Part shown: one piece after another, positions 1 to 9,420 of the stretch
Numbering within the stretch: position 1 is the first letter of the stretch
Layout: each line of letters begins with the position of its first letter
Assembly (NCBI GenBank): GCA_963758845.1
Contig: CAVWWX010000002.1
Location: 2,108,001-2,172,000, forward strand
DNA: 64,000 nucleotides
DNA from: JBDTSW01 sp963758845
Lineage (GTDB): Bacteria > Actinomycetota > Thermoleophilia > Solirubrobacterales > 70-9
Direction: 5' to 3'
Translations under genes and position numbers: made by a program
Notes under the pieces: generated by a model
Databases searched by the model: none
What the model saw: the letters and a program-made list of their open reading frames with translations, nothing else
Told to the model about the DNA's origin: nothing

Positions 1-41
1 AGGCGCCCGACGCCGGCCAGCGGACGCTCGCCGCGGCGGCC

Positions 42-1169
42 CTACCCCGCCGAGATCCTTAGCCGACGCTCGCCGGCCTCGGCGGCGATCAGCTCGAACA
101 GCAGCTCGGCCTCGGCCTCGATCCCGGCCCGGTCACGCCGGCTGATGCGCTTGAACGGGCGCACCCAAAGCTCTGCGGCGTCGTCGTCGCGGGTCAGCTT
201 CCAGGTGGCGCTGAGAACGCCAGCGGCGAGGAGGGTGCCGCTGTCGAGCCCGCTGCCGGTGAAGAACTTGGCGTTCCTTGCGTCGGCGTCGACGAAGCGC
301 GTACGGTCGGCGTGCCCCAGCAGGACGTTGTCGTACTCGGGCAGGAAGCGCGGCGGCGCCTCCACGTCGGCGCCCGGCCGCGGCGCGTCCGGCAAGTCGA
401 AGAGCTCGCGGCCGTCCTCGGAGCGAAACGACCTGAGCTTCGGCCGCAGGCGCTCGGCTACCTCGGCGATGCGCGTCAGCCCCGACCAGCTCTGGAAATC
501 CTTGACGGTGGCCGGCCCGAACGTGCCCAGGTAACGCAGGACCAGGCGGTCGATGGATGGCTCAGCCTCGAGCTCGCTGCCCAGCCACTTCTCCGCGGTC
601 GTCAATCTCGCCTGGCCGCCCTGCCCCCACAGTCCGCGTGGCGGCATCTGGACCAGCGGCAGCCCGTAGCCAAGCGCGTGCCCGAGCGAGGCGGTCTGGG
701 CGTCCGGCCACCGCTCGCCCAGGCGCCGTCCGGCCGCCGAGCGGATCATTGGCTCGGCCTCCAGGACCCTGCGGCCGGCGTCCAGCACCTCGGCGAGGTC
801 GGCCCCTCCCAGCTTCTTCGAGAAGGTCGAGCCCCGGAAGGTGCGCGCCAGCACCGGCTGCGTCAACGGCCACCACTCCAGGCAGTCCCGGGCGCTGACC
901 ATGTGGACCGTCCCGCGCATCACGACGATCCGCACCACCCGCCGCTTCGCGAGGAGCTCCGAGAGCTCGGTGGGCTGAAAGCCCTCCAGCCGGGCGAGCA
1001 GGCTTGGGTAGGTGCCATGCGGGTTCTGCGCCTGCAAGCCGACCAGATGCTCGACGGCGTCGAGCGCCGGCATCGCGGTTCGCTCCAGCAGGAGCTGGCG
1101 GGCGAGGGTCGCCCGGTTCAGCTCGTGCGTGGTCAGGACCGGTGCGCTGAGTGACTTCGCGGTGGCCAC
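42..1169 (-). CDS. Winged-helix DNA-binding protein, AlkZ/YcaQ-like (HTH_42)
   Basis: This 375-residue protein resembles the HTH_42 family, which includes the AlkZ/YcaQ DNA glycosylases that unhook interstrand crosslinks and bulky alkyl adducts. Near the N terminus is LVGLQAQNPHG, containing a Q-x-Q motif that matches the catalytic QxQ of AlkZ. It is followed by the conserved MRGTVHMV segment. The frame is open to an ATG at 1226, but that start would run into the divergent gene starting at 1205, so I chose the GTG at 1169, which gives the family-like start VATAKSLSAP. Glycosylase activity is an inference; many family members are annotated only as DNA-binding proteins. Confidence 0.8.
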   Translation of the reverse strand: MATAKSLSAPVLTTHELNRATLARQLLLERTAMPALDAVEHLVGLQAQNPHGTYPSLLARLEGFQPTELSELLAKRRVVRIVVMRGTVHMVSARDCLEWWPLTQPVLARTFRGSTFSKKLGGADLAEVLDAGRRVLEAEPMIRSAAGRRLGERWPDAQTASLGHALGYGLPLVQMPPRGLWGQGGQARLTTAEKWLGSELEAEPSIDRLVLRYLGTFGPATVKDFQSWSGLTRIAEVAERLRPKLRSFRSEDGRELFDLPDAPRPGADVEAPPRFLPEYDNVLLGHADRTRFVDADARNAKFFTGSGLDSGTLLAAGVLSATWKLTRDDDAAELWVRPFKRISRRDRAGIEAEAELLFELIAAEAGERRLRISAG

Positions 1170-1204
1170 GGCGCCGAGCCTAGCCGCGTCCCTACGCTCA
1201 CCGG

Positions 1205-2062
1205 ATGCGCGAGCGCGGCCAGGCATATCCGATCGCCCTGGTCGCGGGCGCGATCGTGTCGGTGCAGTGCGGCGCCGCCCTGGCGTTCGACCTGTTCGAC
1301 GAGATCGGCCCCGCCGGCACGGTCTTCCTGAGGGTGGCGCTGGCGGCCGTGGTCCTTGCGCTGCTGTGGCGGCCGGCCTTTCGCGGCCGCTCGCGTGAGG
1401 GGGTGCGCAATGTGCTGCTGTTCGGCGTCGCCCTGGCCGGGATGAACCTGTCGTTCTACGAGGGGCTGGAGCGGGTGCCGCTGGGGATCGCGGTGACGCT
1501 CGAGTTCGTCGGGCCGCTGGGCGTGGCCCTGGTGGGCTCGCGCCACGCGCGCGACCTGCTGTGGGTGGCGCTCGCCGCGGGCGGCATCCTGCTGCTCAGC
1601 CCCGGGTTGGGCGACGACCTGGACCCGCTGGGCGCCGGGCTGTGCCTCTTGGCGGGCGCCTTCTGGGCCGCATACATCGTCCTCGCCGAGAGGGTCGGCC
1701 GCCAGTTCGAGGGTGGGGACGGCCTGGCCCTGGCGATGGTCGCTGGAGCGGTGCTCCTCGTCCCGGTCGGGATCGCGGAGGGCGGCGCGAACCTCATCGA
1801 ACCCGAGATCCTGGCTGTCGGGCTGCTGCTCGCGCTGCTCAGCTCGGCGATCCCGTACTCGTTCGAGCTCGAGGCGCTTCGCCACCTGCCGCGCGGGACG
1901 TTCGGCGTCCTGATGAGCATGGAGCCCGCCGTCGCGGCCGTGGTCGGGTTCATCGCCCTCAACCAGGACCTCGCCGCGACCGAGCTGGCCGCGGTGGCGA
2001 TGGTGGTCGCCGCCAGCGCCGGGGCGCTGCGAACCGCCGCACACCCGCCGCGCGACGCCTGA
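1205..2062 (+). CDS. EamA/RhtA-type DMT superfamily transporter
   Basis: The 285-residue protein is almost entirely hydrophobic, with about ten predicted membrane helices in two EamA repeats. It carries the LEFVGPLGVALVGSR segment typical of RhtA-like amino-acid and metabolite exporters. It probably exports small metabolites across the cytoplasmic membrane; the substrate cannot be read from sequence. It is divergent from the AlkZ-like gene with only about 35 bases between starts. Its TGA directly abuts the stop of the convergent small gene on the other strand. Confidence 0.85.
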   Translation: MRERGQAYPIALVAGAIVSVQCGAALAFDLFDEIGPAGTVFLRVALAAVVLALLWRPAFRGRSREGVRNVLLFGVALAGMNLSFYEGLERVPLGIAVTLEFVGPLGVALVGSRHARDLLWVALAAGGILLLSPGLGDDLDPLGAGLCLLAGAFWAAYIVLAERVGRQFEGGDGLALAMVAGAVLLVPVGIAEGGANLIEPEILAVGLLLALLSSAIPYSFELEALRHLPRGTFGVLMSMEPAVAAVVGFIALNQDLAATELAAVAMVVAASAGALRTAAHPPRDA

Positions 2063-2236
2063 TCAGGCCTTGCGGGGCTCGTGGCCGGCGCAGGCCATGA
2101 CCGGGAGGCGGGGATACCGCGGGTAGGAATCGTCGGTCCGCGACCGCTCGCACAGCGAGAAGCTGGACCCGCGTGTGTTGTGGACCACGCGCTGGTGCAC
2201 GCAGGAATCGCACAGGCCGGCGCCGGGTCGCTTCAT
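2063..2236 (-). CDS. Small conserved Cys-containing protein
   Basis: This 57-residue protein begins MKRPGAGLCDSCVHQR and continues with a third Cys in FSLCERS, a fourth Cys in MACAGHEP and a YPRYPRLPV block. The C-x2-C plus two later Cys suggests a single zinc-binding knuckle. I recognise the pattern from small conserved actinobacterial hypothetical proteins, but no function is known to me. An in-frame start at 2251 is also possible; I prefer the ATG at 2236 because it begins just before the conserved block. A possibly related short reading frame lies at 50885-50986. Confidence 0.65.
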   Translation of the reverse strand: MKRPGAGLCDSCVHQRVVHNTRGSSFSLCERSRTDDSYPRYPRLPVMACAGHEPRKA

Positions 2237-2321
2237 GGCCGAAGTATCCACCGGCGCCCGGCACGGAGGTCCGTGGTTGCGTTACTTCACTTTGTATAGT
2301 CATGCGGCGGATGAAGCGAAC

Positions 2322-4104
2322 GTGAGCACCCTCCGGCGCCTCCTGGGATTCCTGCGGCCGTACCGCCGGCAGGCTGGCGCCTCGCTGGTCTTCGCGTGGC
2401 TGGCGATGGGGATGACGATCGTGATCCCCCTGCTGATCGGCAAGACGGTGGATGCGATCGATCCTCGCGACGGCGTCGTCGACCGTGACGTCATCTTGCC
2501 GCTGGCGCTCGCGATCGTGGGCGCCGGGGTGGTCCGCCTGGGACTCACCTTCGTGCGGCGGATCATCGCCGGGAAGGTCTCGCTCGCGGTCGAGTTCGAC
2601 CTTCGCGAGCGCGTCTACCGCCACCTCCAGACCCTCGAGCTGGGCTTCTTCGACACCCAGCAGACCGGCCAGCTGATGTCGCGGGCCACGGTCGACCTCC
2701 AGGGGATCAGGTTCTTCCTGGGCTACGGCCTCATCTTCCTCACCCAGAACGCGCTGACGCTGCTCCTGGCGTCCGCCGTCATGTTCGCGATCCAGCCGGG
2801 GCTGGCGGCGCTGGCGCTGCTCCCGGTCCCGTTCGTCGTGGTCACCGCGATGCGCTTCAACCGCCGCTCGCGGCCGGCGCTCCAGGAGGTCCAGCAGCGG
2901 ATCGCCGAGCTGACGGCCGAGGCCGAGGAGTCCGTGTCCGGGATCCGGATCGTGAAGGCGTTCGCCCGCGAGGACCACATGCTCGTCCGCTTCCGCCACG
3001 CGGTCACCCGGGTCTTCGACCAGAACCTGTTCTCGACGCGGCTGCGCGCCTTCTACTCCCCCCTGCTCGGGTTCCTGCCCAGCCTGGGCCTGGCCGTCGT
3101 CCTGCTGGTCGGCGGCAACCAGGTGATCGACGACAAGCTGACCCTGGGCGAGTTCACCGCCTTCTACACGTACCTGCTGATGCTGATCGGGCCAATGCGG
3201 ACTGCTGGGGACGGCGCTGGGGATGTTCCAGCGCGCGGTGGCCTCAGGCAACCGGCTGTTCGAGATCCTCGACCGCGAGCCGCAGGTGGCGAGCGCGCCC
3301 GACGCGCCCGCGCTTCCGGCCGGCGACGGACGCGTCGTGTTTCGCGACGTCTCGCTCTCCTACGGAGGCCCGACGCCGGCGCTGGCCGACATCGGGCTCG
3401 AGGTGCCGGCCGGGCACACGGTCGCGCTGGTCGGCCCGACCGGCTCGGGGAAGACCAGCCTGGTCGCGCTCATCGCACGGCTCTATGACCCGGAGACGGG
3501 GTCGGTGAGCGTCGATGGCGCGGATGTCCGGTCGGTCGACGTGGGCTCGCTTCGTCGCGAGATCGCGTTCGTGGCCGACGAGAGCTTCTTGTTCTCGGCC
3601 ACGATCGCCGAGAACATCGCCTACGCCAAGCCGGATGCAACCGCCGAGGAGATCGAGCTGGCGGCCCGGCGTGCCCAGGCGCACGGCTTCATCGAGGCGC
3701 TCCCCGACGGGTACGACACCCTCGTCGGCGAGCGCGGGCTGACCCTGTCGGGCGGGCAGCGCCAGCGGGTCGCCATCGCACGGGCGCTGGTGGCCGACCC
3801 GCGGATCCTGATCCTCGACGATGCCACGTCGTCGGTCGATGCGACGACCGAGGCGGAGATCAAGCGCGGGCTCCGCGAGGCCATGGAGGGCCGCACGACG
3901 TTCGTGGTCGCGCATCGCCGCTCGACGATCTCGCTGGCCGACGAGATCGTGGTGATGGACCAGGGGCGGATCGTCGATCGCGGCGGCCACGAGGAGCTGC
4001 TCGAGCGCTGCCCCCTGTACGCGGAGATCGCCGAGCACGGGCTCGTCGACCAGGTCTTCCTGCAGCACGACCTCGAGGACCGCGAGGAGGTGGCGCGCCT
4101 GTGA
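2322..4104 (+). CDS. ABC exporter subunit A (degenerate site), one frameshift
   Basis: This is an ABC transporter half-protein of about 593 residues, with an N-terminal six-helix membrane domain and a C-terminal ATPase domain. The GTG at 2322 starts VSTLRRLLGFLRPYRRQ. A single extra T near 3203 breaks the frame after LLMLIGPMRT; removing it rejoins the two halves exactly, so I read it as one gene. The ATPase part shows Walker A GPTGSGKT, signature LSGGQRQR, Walker B ILILDDATSSVD and H-loop VVAHR. Walker B carries Asp where the catalytic Glu should be, as in the degenerate site of heterodimeric exporters such as TM287/288. Its end overlaps the next gene (GTGA). Confidence 0.85.
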
Positions 4105-6044
4105 GCTCGCACAGCAACGGGCACCGCCGCGGCGACCCGCGGGAGCGCGAGCTGCGCGACGCCGACCCGGTCACCGAGCGCGATCCCGAGACGCAGCGCT
4201 CGGACGTGGCCGAGGAGACAGAGGATCAGGCCAACCAGCCGGGGCGCCTGGCCGGTACCGCCCTGATGCTGCGGGACATCTGGCGGCTGATTCGCGGCGA
4301 GGACCAGCGGGCGCGGAAGGTGCGCTGGATGCTGGGGTTGCTGCGACCGTACCGGCGGCAGGTGACCTTCATGCTCATCGCGCTCGTCGCCGCCACCGCA
4401 GCCGGCCTCGCGCCCCCGTACCTGGCCGGCAGGGCGATCGACAGCGGGATCAACGCCGGGGATGCCGGCGCGCTGACCGTGATCGTCGTCGTCTTCCTTG
4501 CCTCGGCGCTCATCTACTGGGGCGCCACCTACGCTCAGACCTACCTGGTGGGCTGGGTCGGGCAGCGCGCGCTCCAGGACCTGCGCGAGCGGATCTACAC
4601 GCACCTGCAGGCGATGTCGATCGGGTTCTTCACCCGGCGCAAGCCGGGGGTCCTGATCTCGCGCCTGACAAACGACGTTCAGGCGCTCGACACGCTGGTC
4701 ACCGACGGCATCGTGACCCTGATCTCCAGCACGCTGACGCTGGTCGGGGTGGTGGTGATCCTGCTCCTGCTGGACGTCCCGCTGGCGCTGGTGACCTTCC
4801 TGACCTTCCCGCTGCTGGCCGTGGCCAGCGTCGTCTTCCGGGTCGCCTCGGCGGGCGCCTATCGGGCGACGCGCGAGAAGATCGCGAACATCACGGCCTA
4901 CCTCCAGGAGACGCTTTCGGGCGTCCGGGTGGTCCGCAGCTTCGGCCAGGAGCCCCGCCACATCAGCCGGATGTCGGAGCTGAACGAGGAGAACCGGGTC
5001 GCCAACCTGCGAACGGTCTACCTGAACGCGTCGTACTTCCCGGCGGTCGAGCTGCTGTCCGCTGTGGGGACGGCGGTGATCCTGCTCTACGGCGGCTACC
5101 AGGTGATCGACGGCAACGTTGAGATCGGCGTCCTCGTCGCTTTCGTCGGCTATCTGAACCAGTTCTTCGACCCGATCCAGCAGATCTCACAGCTCTACAC
5201 GACCTACCAGCAGGGGATGGCGGCACTGGACAAGATCTTCGACCTGCTGGACACCGCGCCCGACATGACCGACAAGCCCGACGCGTTCGATCCCGGCGAG
5301 ATCCAGGGCGAGCTGCGGATGGAGGACGTCTCGTTCTCGTACTCGGGCGAGCCGCCGTGGGCGCTGGGCGACATCGACCTCGTGGTCCCCGCGGGCGAGA
5401 CGGTGGCGCTGGTGGGCGAGACCGGCGCGGGGAAGTCGACGCTGGCGAAGCTGGTTGCGCGCTTCTACGACCCGCAGCAGGGCAGGGTGCTTGTGGACGG
5501 GCACGACCTTCGCGACCTGCAGGCGAAGTGCCTGCGCCGGCAGCTCGGGATCGTGCCCCAGGAGAGCTTCCTGTTCTCGGGCACGGTGCGCGAGAACATC
5601 GCTTTCGGGCGCCCCGACGCCGGCGACGAGGACGTGCGCGAGGCGGCGCGGACGGTCGGCGCCGACGGCTTCATCGAGCGGCTGCCGAGCGGTTTCGATA
5701 CCCAGGTCGGCGAGCGCGGCGTTCAGCTCTCGGCCGGGCAGCGCCAGCTCGTGGCGTTCGCCCGGGCGCTCCTTGCCCAGCCGCGGATCCTGATCCTCGA
5801 CGAGGCGACCTCGAACGTGGACGTTCGCACCGAGCGGATCATCGAGCAGGGGCTGGAGCGGCTGTTGTCCGGCCGCACCGCGATCGTGATCGCGCACCGG
5901 CTGTCGACTATCCGCCGGGCGGACCGGATCGTGGTGCTCGATCACGGGCGCATCGTCGAGTCGGGCACCCACGACGAGCTCATCGCTGCCCGTGGCCGCT
6001 ACGCCGGCCTCTACGGCAACTGGGCCGAGCAGCAGGCTGCCTGA
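4101..6044 (+). CDS. ABC exporter subunit B (consensus site)
   Basis: This 647-residue ABC half-transporter is the partner of the preceding gene, coupled to it by a GTGA overlap. It has a charged, probably cytoplasmic N-terminal extension of about 70 residues, a six-helix membrane domain, and an ATPase domain with Walker A GETGAGKST, signature LSAGQRQL, Walker B ILILDEATSNVD with the catalytic Glu, and H-loop VIAHRLSTI. One degenerate and one consensus site identify a heterodimeric lipid or drug exporter. The substrate is unknown. The signature has Ala in place of the second Gly (LSAGQ), a tolerated variation. Confidence 0.9.
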   Translation: MSSHSNGHRRGDPRERELRDADPVTERDPETQRSDVAEETEDQANQPGRLAGTALMLRDIWRLIRGEDQRARKVRWMLGLLRPYRRQVTFMLIALVAATAAGLAPPYLAGRAIDSGINAGDAGALTVIVVVFLASALIYWGATYAQTYLVGWVGQRALQDLRERIYTHLQAMSIGFFTRRKPGVLISRLTNDVQALDTLVTDGIVTLISSTLTLVGVVVILLLLDVPLALVTFLTFPLLAVASVVFRVASAGAYRATREKIANITAYLQETLSGVRVVRSFGQEPRHISRMSELNEENRVANLRTVYLNASYFPAVELLSAVGTAVILLYGGYQVIDGNVEIGVLVAFVGYLNQFFDPIQQISQLYTTYQQGMAALDKIFDLLDTAPDMTDKPDAFDPGEIQGELRMEDVSFSYSGEPPWALGDIDLVVPAGETVALVGETGAGKSTLAKLVARFYDPQQGRVLVDGHDLRDLQAKCLRRQLGIVPQESFLFSGTVRENIAFGRPDAGDEDVREAARTVGADGFIERLPSGFDTQVGERGVQLSAGQRQLVAFARALLAQPRILILDEATSNVDVRTERIIEQGLERLLSGRTAIVIAHRLSTIRRADRIVVLDHGRIVESGTHDELIAARGRYAGLYGNWAEQQAA

Positions 6045-6056
6045 GCTGCGGGCTGC

Positions 6057-6762
6057 CTAGGGGCTGACGCCGCCCGAGCCGCCGGTGCCGGTGCCACCGC
6101 TGCCGTCGTCGGGAGCGGGCGGCCGGGGCGGGAGCGGGCGCCGGGGCGGGAGCGGGCGCCGGGGCGGGAGCGGGCGCCACGGGGACGGCGCCGCCGGTGT
6201 CGGTGGCGGGCGCGTCGCCGGTGGCGGTGGCGCTTCCGGTCCCCGGCTCGCCGGTGGAACCGCACTCCTTGAAGCCGTAGCTGTCGGCGGCGTCGGCGAG
6301 CTCGCTCTCGGCGGTCGAGATCTCGGTATCGGCCTCGGCGGCGGCCGAGTCGTCGGCGCGCTCGAGGGCGAGCGCTCGGGTGTCCAGCGCGCCGACCAGG
6401 TCCTCAAGCGCGGCGAAGAAGTCGTCGAGCGTGGCCTGGTCCTCCTCGGGCGGGGCCAGGGAGCGCAGCTGGTCGAGCTCGCTCTCGGTCAGAGAGTGCT
6501 CTTCGGAGGCGACCTGCTCGGGATCGTCGGAGGAGATGTTGTCGATGCCCACCGCCGTCTCCTCGCAGATGTCGTCGCCCTGCTCGATGAAGTCGGCCTT
6601 GCTGAGCGCGGTCGCGACGCCAGGGGTTGACGCGCCCGTCACGGTCGTGACCGGGGCCTCGGAATCGTCGTCGCCTCCGCCGGCCACTGCCACGCCGATC
6701 AAGACCAGGACCAGCACGATCGCCAGGACGGCGACGAGACGTCTGCGCGCATAGACGTCCAT
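6057..6762 (-). CDS. Membrane-anchored protein with Pro/Ala-rich tail, one frameshift
   Basis: The start MDVYARRRLVAVLAIVLV is a positively charged N terminus followed by one membrane helix or uncleaved signal. The next 150 residues are acidic and mostly helical with two Cys (DDICEET and FKECGST), followed by an Ala-Pro repeat tail. The tail is coded by an 18-bp tandem repeat, and an extra G near 6121 pushes the frame past its stop. Correcting it gives a tail ending GTGTGGSGGVSP with stop at 6057. The protein is then about 234 residues and no longer overlaps the ABC gene. The function is unknown; an extracytoplasmic location is inferred. Confidence 0.6.
6123..6176. repeat. Three 18-bp tandem repeats inside the Ala-Pro tail
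   Basis: Three head-to-tail copies of an 18-bp GC-only unit (CCGGGGCGGGAGCGGGCG) encode the Ala-Pro tail of the overlapping minus-strand gene. The partial copy just upstream has an extra G, which is the likely point of the frameshift. Confidence 0.85.
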
Positions 6763-6773
6763 ACTCGATTCAA

Positions 6774-6801
6774 GGTAACAAAGGCGGCGCGAAACGCCGC
6801 C
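6774..6801 (-). terminator. Rho-independent terminator after tRNA-Gln
   Basis: Read on the minus strand, this is a perfect 7-bp stem GGCGGCG/CGCCGCC with a five-base loop, followed directly by TTTGTTACC. It lies about 50 bases downstream of the tRNA 3' end, in the right orientation to end its transcript. Confidence 0.65.
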
Positions 6802-6849
6802 ACCGACTGCCGATTTGCAGCGATTTCGTCAGGCGGAGCGATGCGGAAG

Positions 6850-6921
6850 CTGGGGATCATGGACTCGAACCATGACTACGAACACCAGAAGCTCGCGTGC
6901 TGCCAATTACACCAATCCCCA
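6850..6921 (-). tRNA. tRNA-Gln (anticodon CUG)
   Basis: The minus strand folds into a complete cloverleaf. The 7-bp acceptor stem is TGGGGAT/ATCCCCA, the D arm is GTGT...GCAC, the anticodon stem is CGAGC/GTTCG around the loop TTCTGGT (anticodon CTG at positions 34-36), and the T arm contains GGTTCGAGTCC. The discriminator is G, and CCA is not encoded. The TGGGG 5' end is typical of glutamine tRNAs. Confidence 0.95.
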
Positions 6922-6964
6922 CTGGCGCGCCCGAGGATAGCGGCGGAACAGCCCGCCGAAAGGC

Positions 6965-8202
6965 CTACGCCCCGACCTCGCCCAAGTCCGCGCCGGCGTC
7001 TGCCAGCGCCTCCTTTTGGTCCGACACGTCGGCGCCCGATTCGATCAGCCGGCGGGCGTGCACGAGGTCCTCGGAGCGCTCCACCGACAGCGCCGCGGCC
7101 ACCTTCCGGTCCTTGAGGTACCAGGCCGAGAACTCGCCGTCGTCGCGGTCGCCGCGCCAGACGACCTCGTCCCATTCCGAGGCCGGCCCGACGTACTCGA
7201 GGCTCGCCCAGTCGGCGAGGTCGCTGAAGAAGTAGGGCACCTCACGGTAGGGCTCGGTCTCCCCCATCATCCCGCGCGCCGCGTGGCGGCCCTGCTGGAG
7301 CGCCACGTCCCAGTGCTCCACCCGCAGGCGCCGGTCGTGGATCACGCTGTGCCACGAGCAGACGTCGCCGGCGGCGAAGATCCCCGGAACCGACGTCTCT
7401 AGCTTCTCGTCGCAGACGATCCCGTCGTCGACCTCCAGCCCGGCCCGCTCGGCAAGCATCACATCGGGCTTCACGCCCGCGCCGACGACGACCATGTCGC
7501 CCTCGACCGTCGTCCCGCCCTTCGTCACGACCGCGCGAACCCTGCCGTCGCCCTCGAACAGCTCCAGCTCCTCGCCGCCCAGGATGTCTCGACCCCGCGG
7601 TCGACTCAGCGGTCGTGGAACCAGCGCCCGACCTCCTCGCCAAACGTCCGCGACAGCGCCACCTCCTCCATCATCACGATCGTGCAGTCGTGCCCGTGGC
7701 CGTCAGCGACGCGGCCACCTCGCAGCCGATGTAGCTGCCGCCGATGAGCACCACGTGATCCGCCTTCTCGGCCTCCTCGCGGATCGCGTCCGAGTTGCCG
7801 AAGGCGCGCAGGTAGTGGATCCCCTCCAGCTCGGCGCCCTCGACCCGGAGGATGTTCACGTTGGCGCCCGTTGCGATCAGCGCCTTGTCGAACTCCACCT
7901 CCTCCTTGGTCTGAAGCTTGGCCGTCCGCGCCTTCGAGTCGAGCGCCATCACGTTCGTGCCGCTCAAGAGCTCGACGTCGTTCTCCTCGTACCAGCCCGG
8001 CGCGTGGACGTAGGCGTCCTCGCGCTCGGCCTCGCCGCGCAGGTACTCCTTCGAGAGCGGCGGGCGCTCATACGGCGGCTCGGGCTCGCGGCCCGACCAG
8101 CAGCACCGAGCCCTCGGCGCCCTTCCCCCGCAGCTCGGAAGCGCAGTTCGCGGCGGCCAGCCCGCCGCCGACCAGCAGGAAGTCAACCTTGCGATCGGTC
8201 AT
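6965..8202 (-). pseudogene. FAD-dependent ferredoxin reductase-like oxidoreductase, at least three frameshifts
   Basis: The intended product is an NAD(P)H:ferredoxin or rubredoxin reductase-like flavoprotein of about 412 residues. The ATG at 8202 starts MTDRKVDFLLVGGGLAAA (FAD-binding Rossmann motif). Later come GREPEPPYERPPLSKEYLRG, a second dinucleotide motif VVLIGGSYIGCEVAA, the FAD motif VPGIFAAGDV and a C-terminal reductase domain ending near DLGEVGA. One-base shifts near 8094, 7694 and 7610 interrupt the frame. Each can be mended by a single base, which suggests sequence error rather than decay. The likely role is passing electrons from NAD(P)H to a ferredoxin serving an oxygenase; no partner is nearby. 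Confidence 0.75.
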
Positions 8203-8236
8203 GCCTAAACACTTACCCGCGAGCGGCGGGCCCGAC

Positions 8237-8923
8237 TCAGGCGCCGTTCGGGGAGGCGCCGTCGGGCCCGAAGTAGGAGGTCAGGTCCTCCTCGACCGTC
8301 GGGTCGAGCACGGCCAGGATCTCGTCGCCCGACTCGAGCACCGTGTCCGGGCCCGGCACGAACCCGCGACCCTCGCGCAGCACCGAGATCAGCAGGCTCC
8401 CCTCGGGCATCTCCAGGTCGCTGACGCGCACGCCGTTCGCCTTCGAGTTCTCCGGCAGCAGCATCTCGATGATCTCCAGCCGCTGCTCGGGCAGGTCGAG
8501 CAGGTGCACAAGCCCGTACTCGGGGACCTCGTGCTCGATCAGGCGCAGGATCAGGTCGGTGGCCGAGACCACCGGCTTCACCCCCAGCAGCTCGAACCAC
8601 TGCTTGTTGCGCGGGTTGTTGACGCGGGCGATGGTGCGCTCGCACAGGTACTTCTCCTTCGCGACCTGGCAGATCAGGACGTTGTCCTCGTCGTCGCCGG
8701 TCACGGCGATCACCATGTCCGCGCGCGAGATGCCGGCGCGCTCCAGCACCCACAGCTCGGAGGCGTCGCCGTACTGGATGTTGTGCTCCAGCTCCTGCTC
8801 GACGGTCGCGTAGCGGTCGCGGTTGTTCTCGATCAGGGTCACCTCGTGGCCCTTGTCGAGCAGCTCCCGGGCCAGGTTCCAGCCGACCTTGCCGGCCCCG
8901 ACGACGATCACGTACATGCCCAT
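8237..8923 (-). CDS. TrkA/RCK potassium-channel regulatory protein (CeoC-like)
   Basis: This 228-residue protein has an N-terminal RCK NAD-binding fold (MYVIVVGAGKVGWNLA, then TGDDEDNVLICQVAKE) and a C-terminal TrkA-C domain ending near ILAVLDPT. Such proteins bind the cytoplasmic face of potassium transporters and gate them in response to NAD(H) or nucleotides. The ATG at 8923 overlaps the stop of the upstream RCK gene (TGATG), so the two are co-translated. The frame is open further upstream, but that reading overlaps the neighbouring gene. The partner transporter is probably the APC permease two genes upstream. Confidence 0.85.
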   Translation of the reverse strand: MGMYVIVVGAGKVGWNLARELLDKGHEVTLIENNRDRYATVEQELEHNIQYGDASELWVLERAGISRADMVIAVTGDDEDNVLICQVAKEKYLCERTIARVNNPRNKQWFELLGVKPVVSATDLILRLIEHEVPEYGLVHLLDLPEQRLEIIEMLLPENSKANGVRVSDLEMPEGSLLISVLREGRGFVPGPDTVLESGDEILAVLDPTVEEDLTSYFGPDGASPNGA

Positions 8924-9408
8924 CAGCTGGTGGCGGCCTGCTCGGCCGCCTCCTGCCCGCCGTTGCCGGCGGCGGGCCCGTCGGCGGCGGCCTCGCGGAC
9001 CTCGCCGATCAGCATGTCGATCGCGACGCGGGTCGGACAGATCGTGTGCACGCCCTGGGACTCGTACCACTGCGCCCGGTAGGGATCGAGGATCCGGGCG
9101 ATGACGGTGGGCACCTCGAAGCGCCGCTTGGCGATCTGGGCGATCACCAGGTTGGTGTTGTCGCCGTCGGTGGCGGCAACGAAGGCGTCAGCCTCGGCGA
9201 TGCCGGCCTCCTCCAGCGCCTCGATCTCGAGCGCGGTGCCGACCGTGTAGCGGCCGCCCAGGTCCTCCCAGGACTTCTCGAGGCCGATCTCAAGCCGCGC
9301 GTGCGACTCGGGATCCTCGTCCAGGCAGGACACCGTGTGGCCTTCCTGGAGCATGGTGCGGGCGACGCTTGAGCCGACCCGCCCGATGCCGACGATGAGG
9401 ATGAACAT
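8923..9408 (-). CDS. TrkA-N/RCK protein (CeoB-like)
   Basis: This 161-residue protein consists mainly of an RCK N-terminal Rossmann domain (MFILIVGIGRVGSSVA, acidic ribose-binding segment LDEDPES, then AATDGDNTNLVIAQIAKR). The C-terminal tail is Gly/Ala-rich and lacks a recognisable TrkA-C domain. It sits 12 bases downstream of an APC permease and overlaps the next RCK gene by one base. The same order (permease, ceoB, ceoC) occurs in mycobacteria, where the pair is assigned to potassium uptake. That assignment is transferred here by inference. Confidence 0.8.
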   Translation of the reverse strand: MFILIVGIGRVGSSVARTMLQEGHTVSCLDEDPESHARLEIGLEKSWEDLGGRYTVGTALEIEALEEAGIAEADAFVAATDGDNTNLVIAQIAKRRFEVPTVIARILDPYRAQWYESQGVHTICPTRVAIDMLIGEVREAAADGPAAGNGGQEAAEQAATS

Positions 9409-9420
9409 GCGGGCGGGATA

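Noticed and set aside
2277..2300. TTGCGT...TATAGT as a promoter before the ABC exporter
   Set aside because: The -10-like TATAGT is good but the spacing to TTGCGT is only 12 bases, and no better -35 is present; not strong enough to list.
6123..6176. Tandem repeats considered as a CRISPR array
   Set aside because: The units are contiguous without spacers and encode an Ala-Pro tail. The same applies to the rpsA repeat at 44901-44990.
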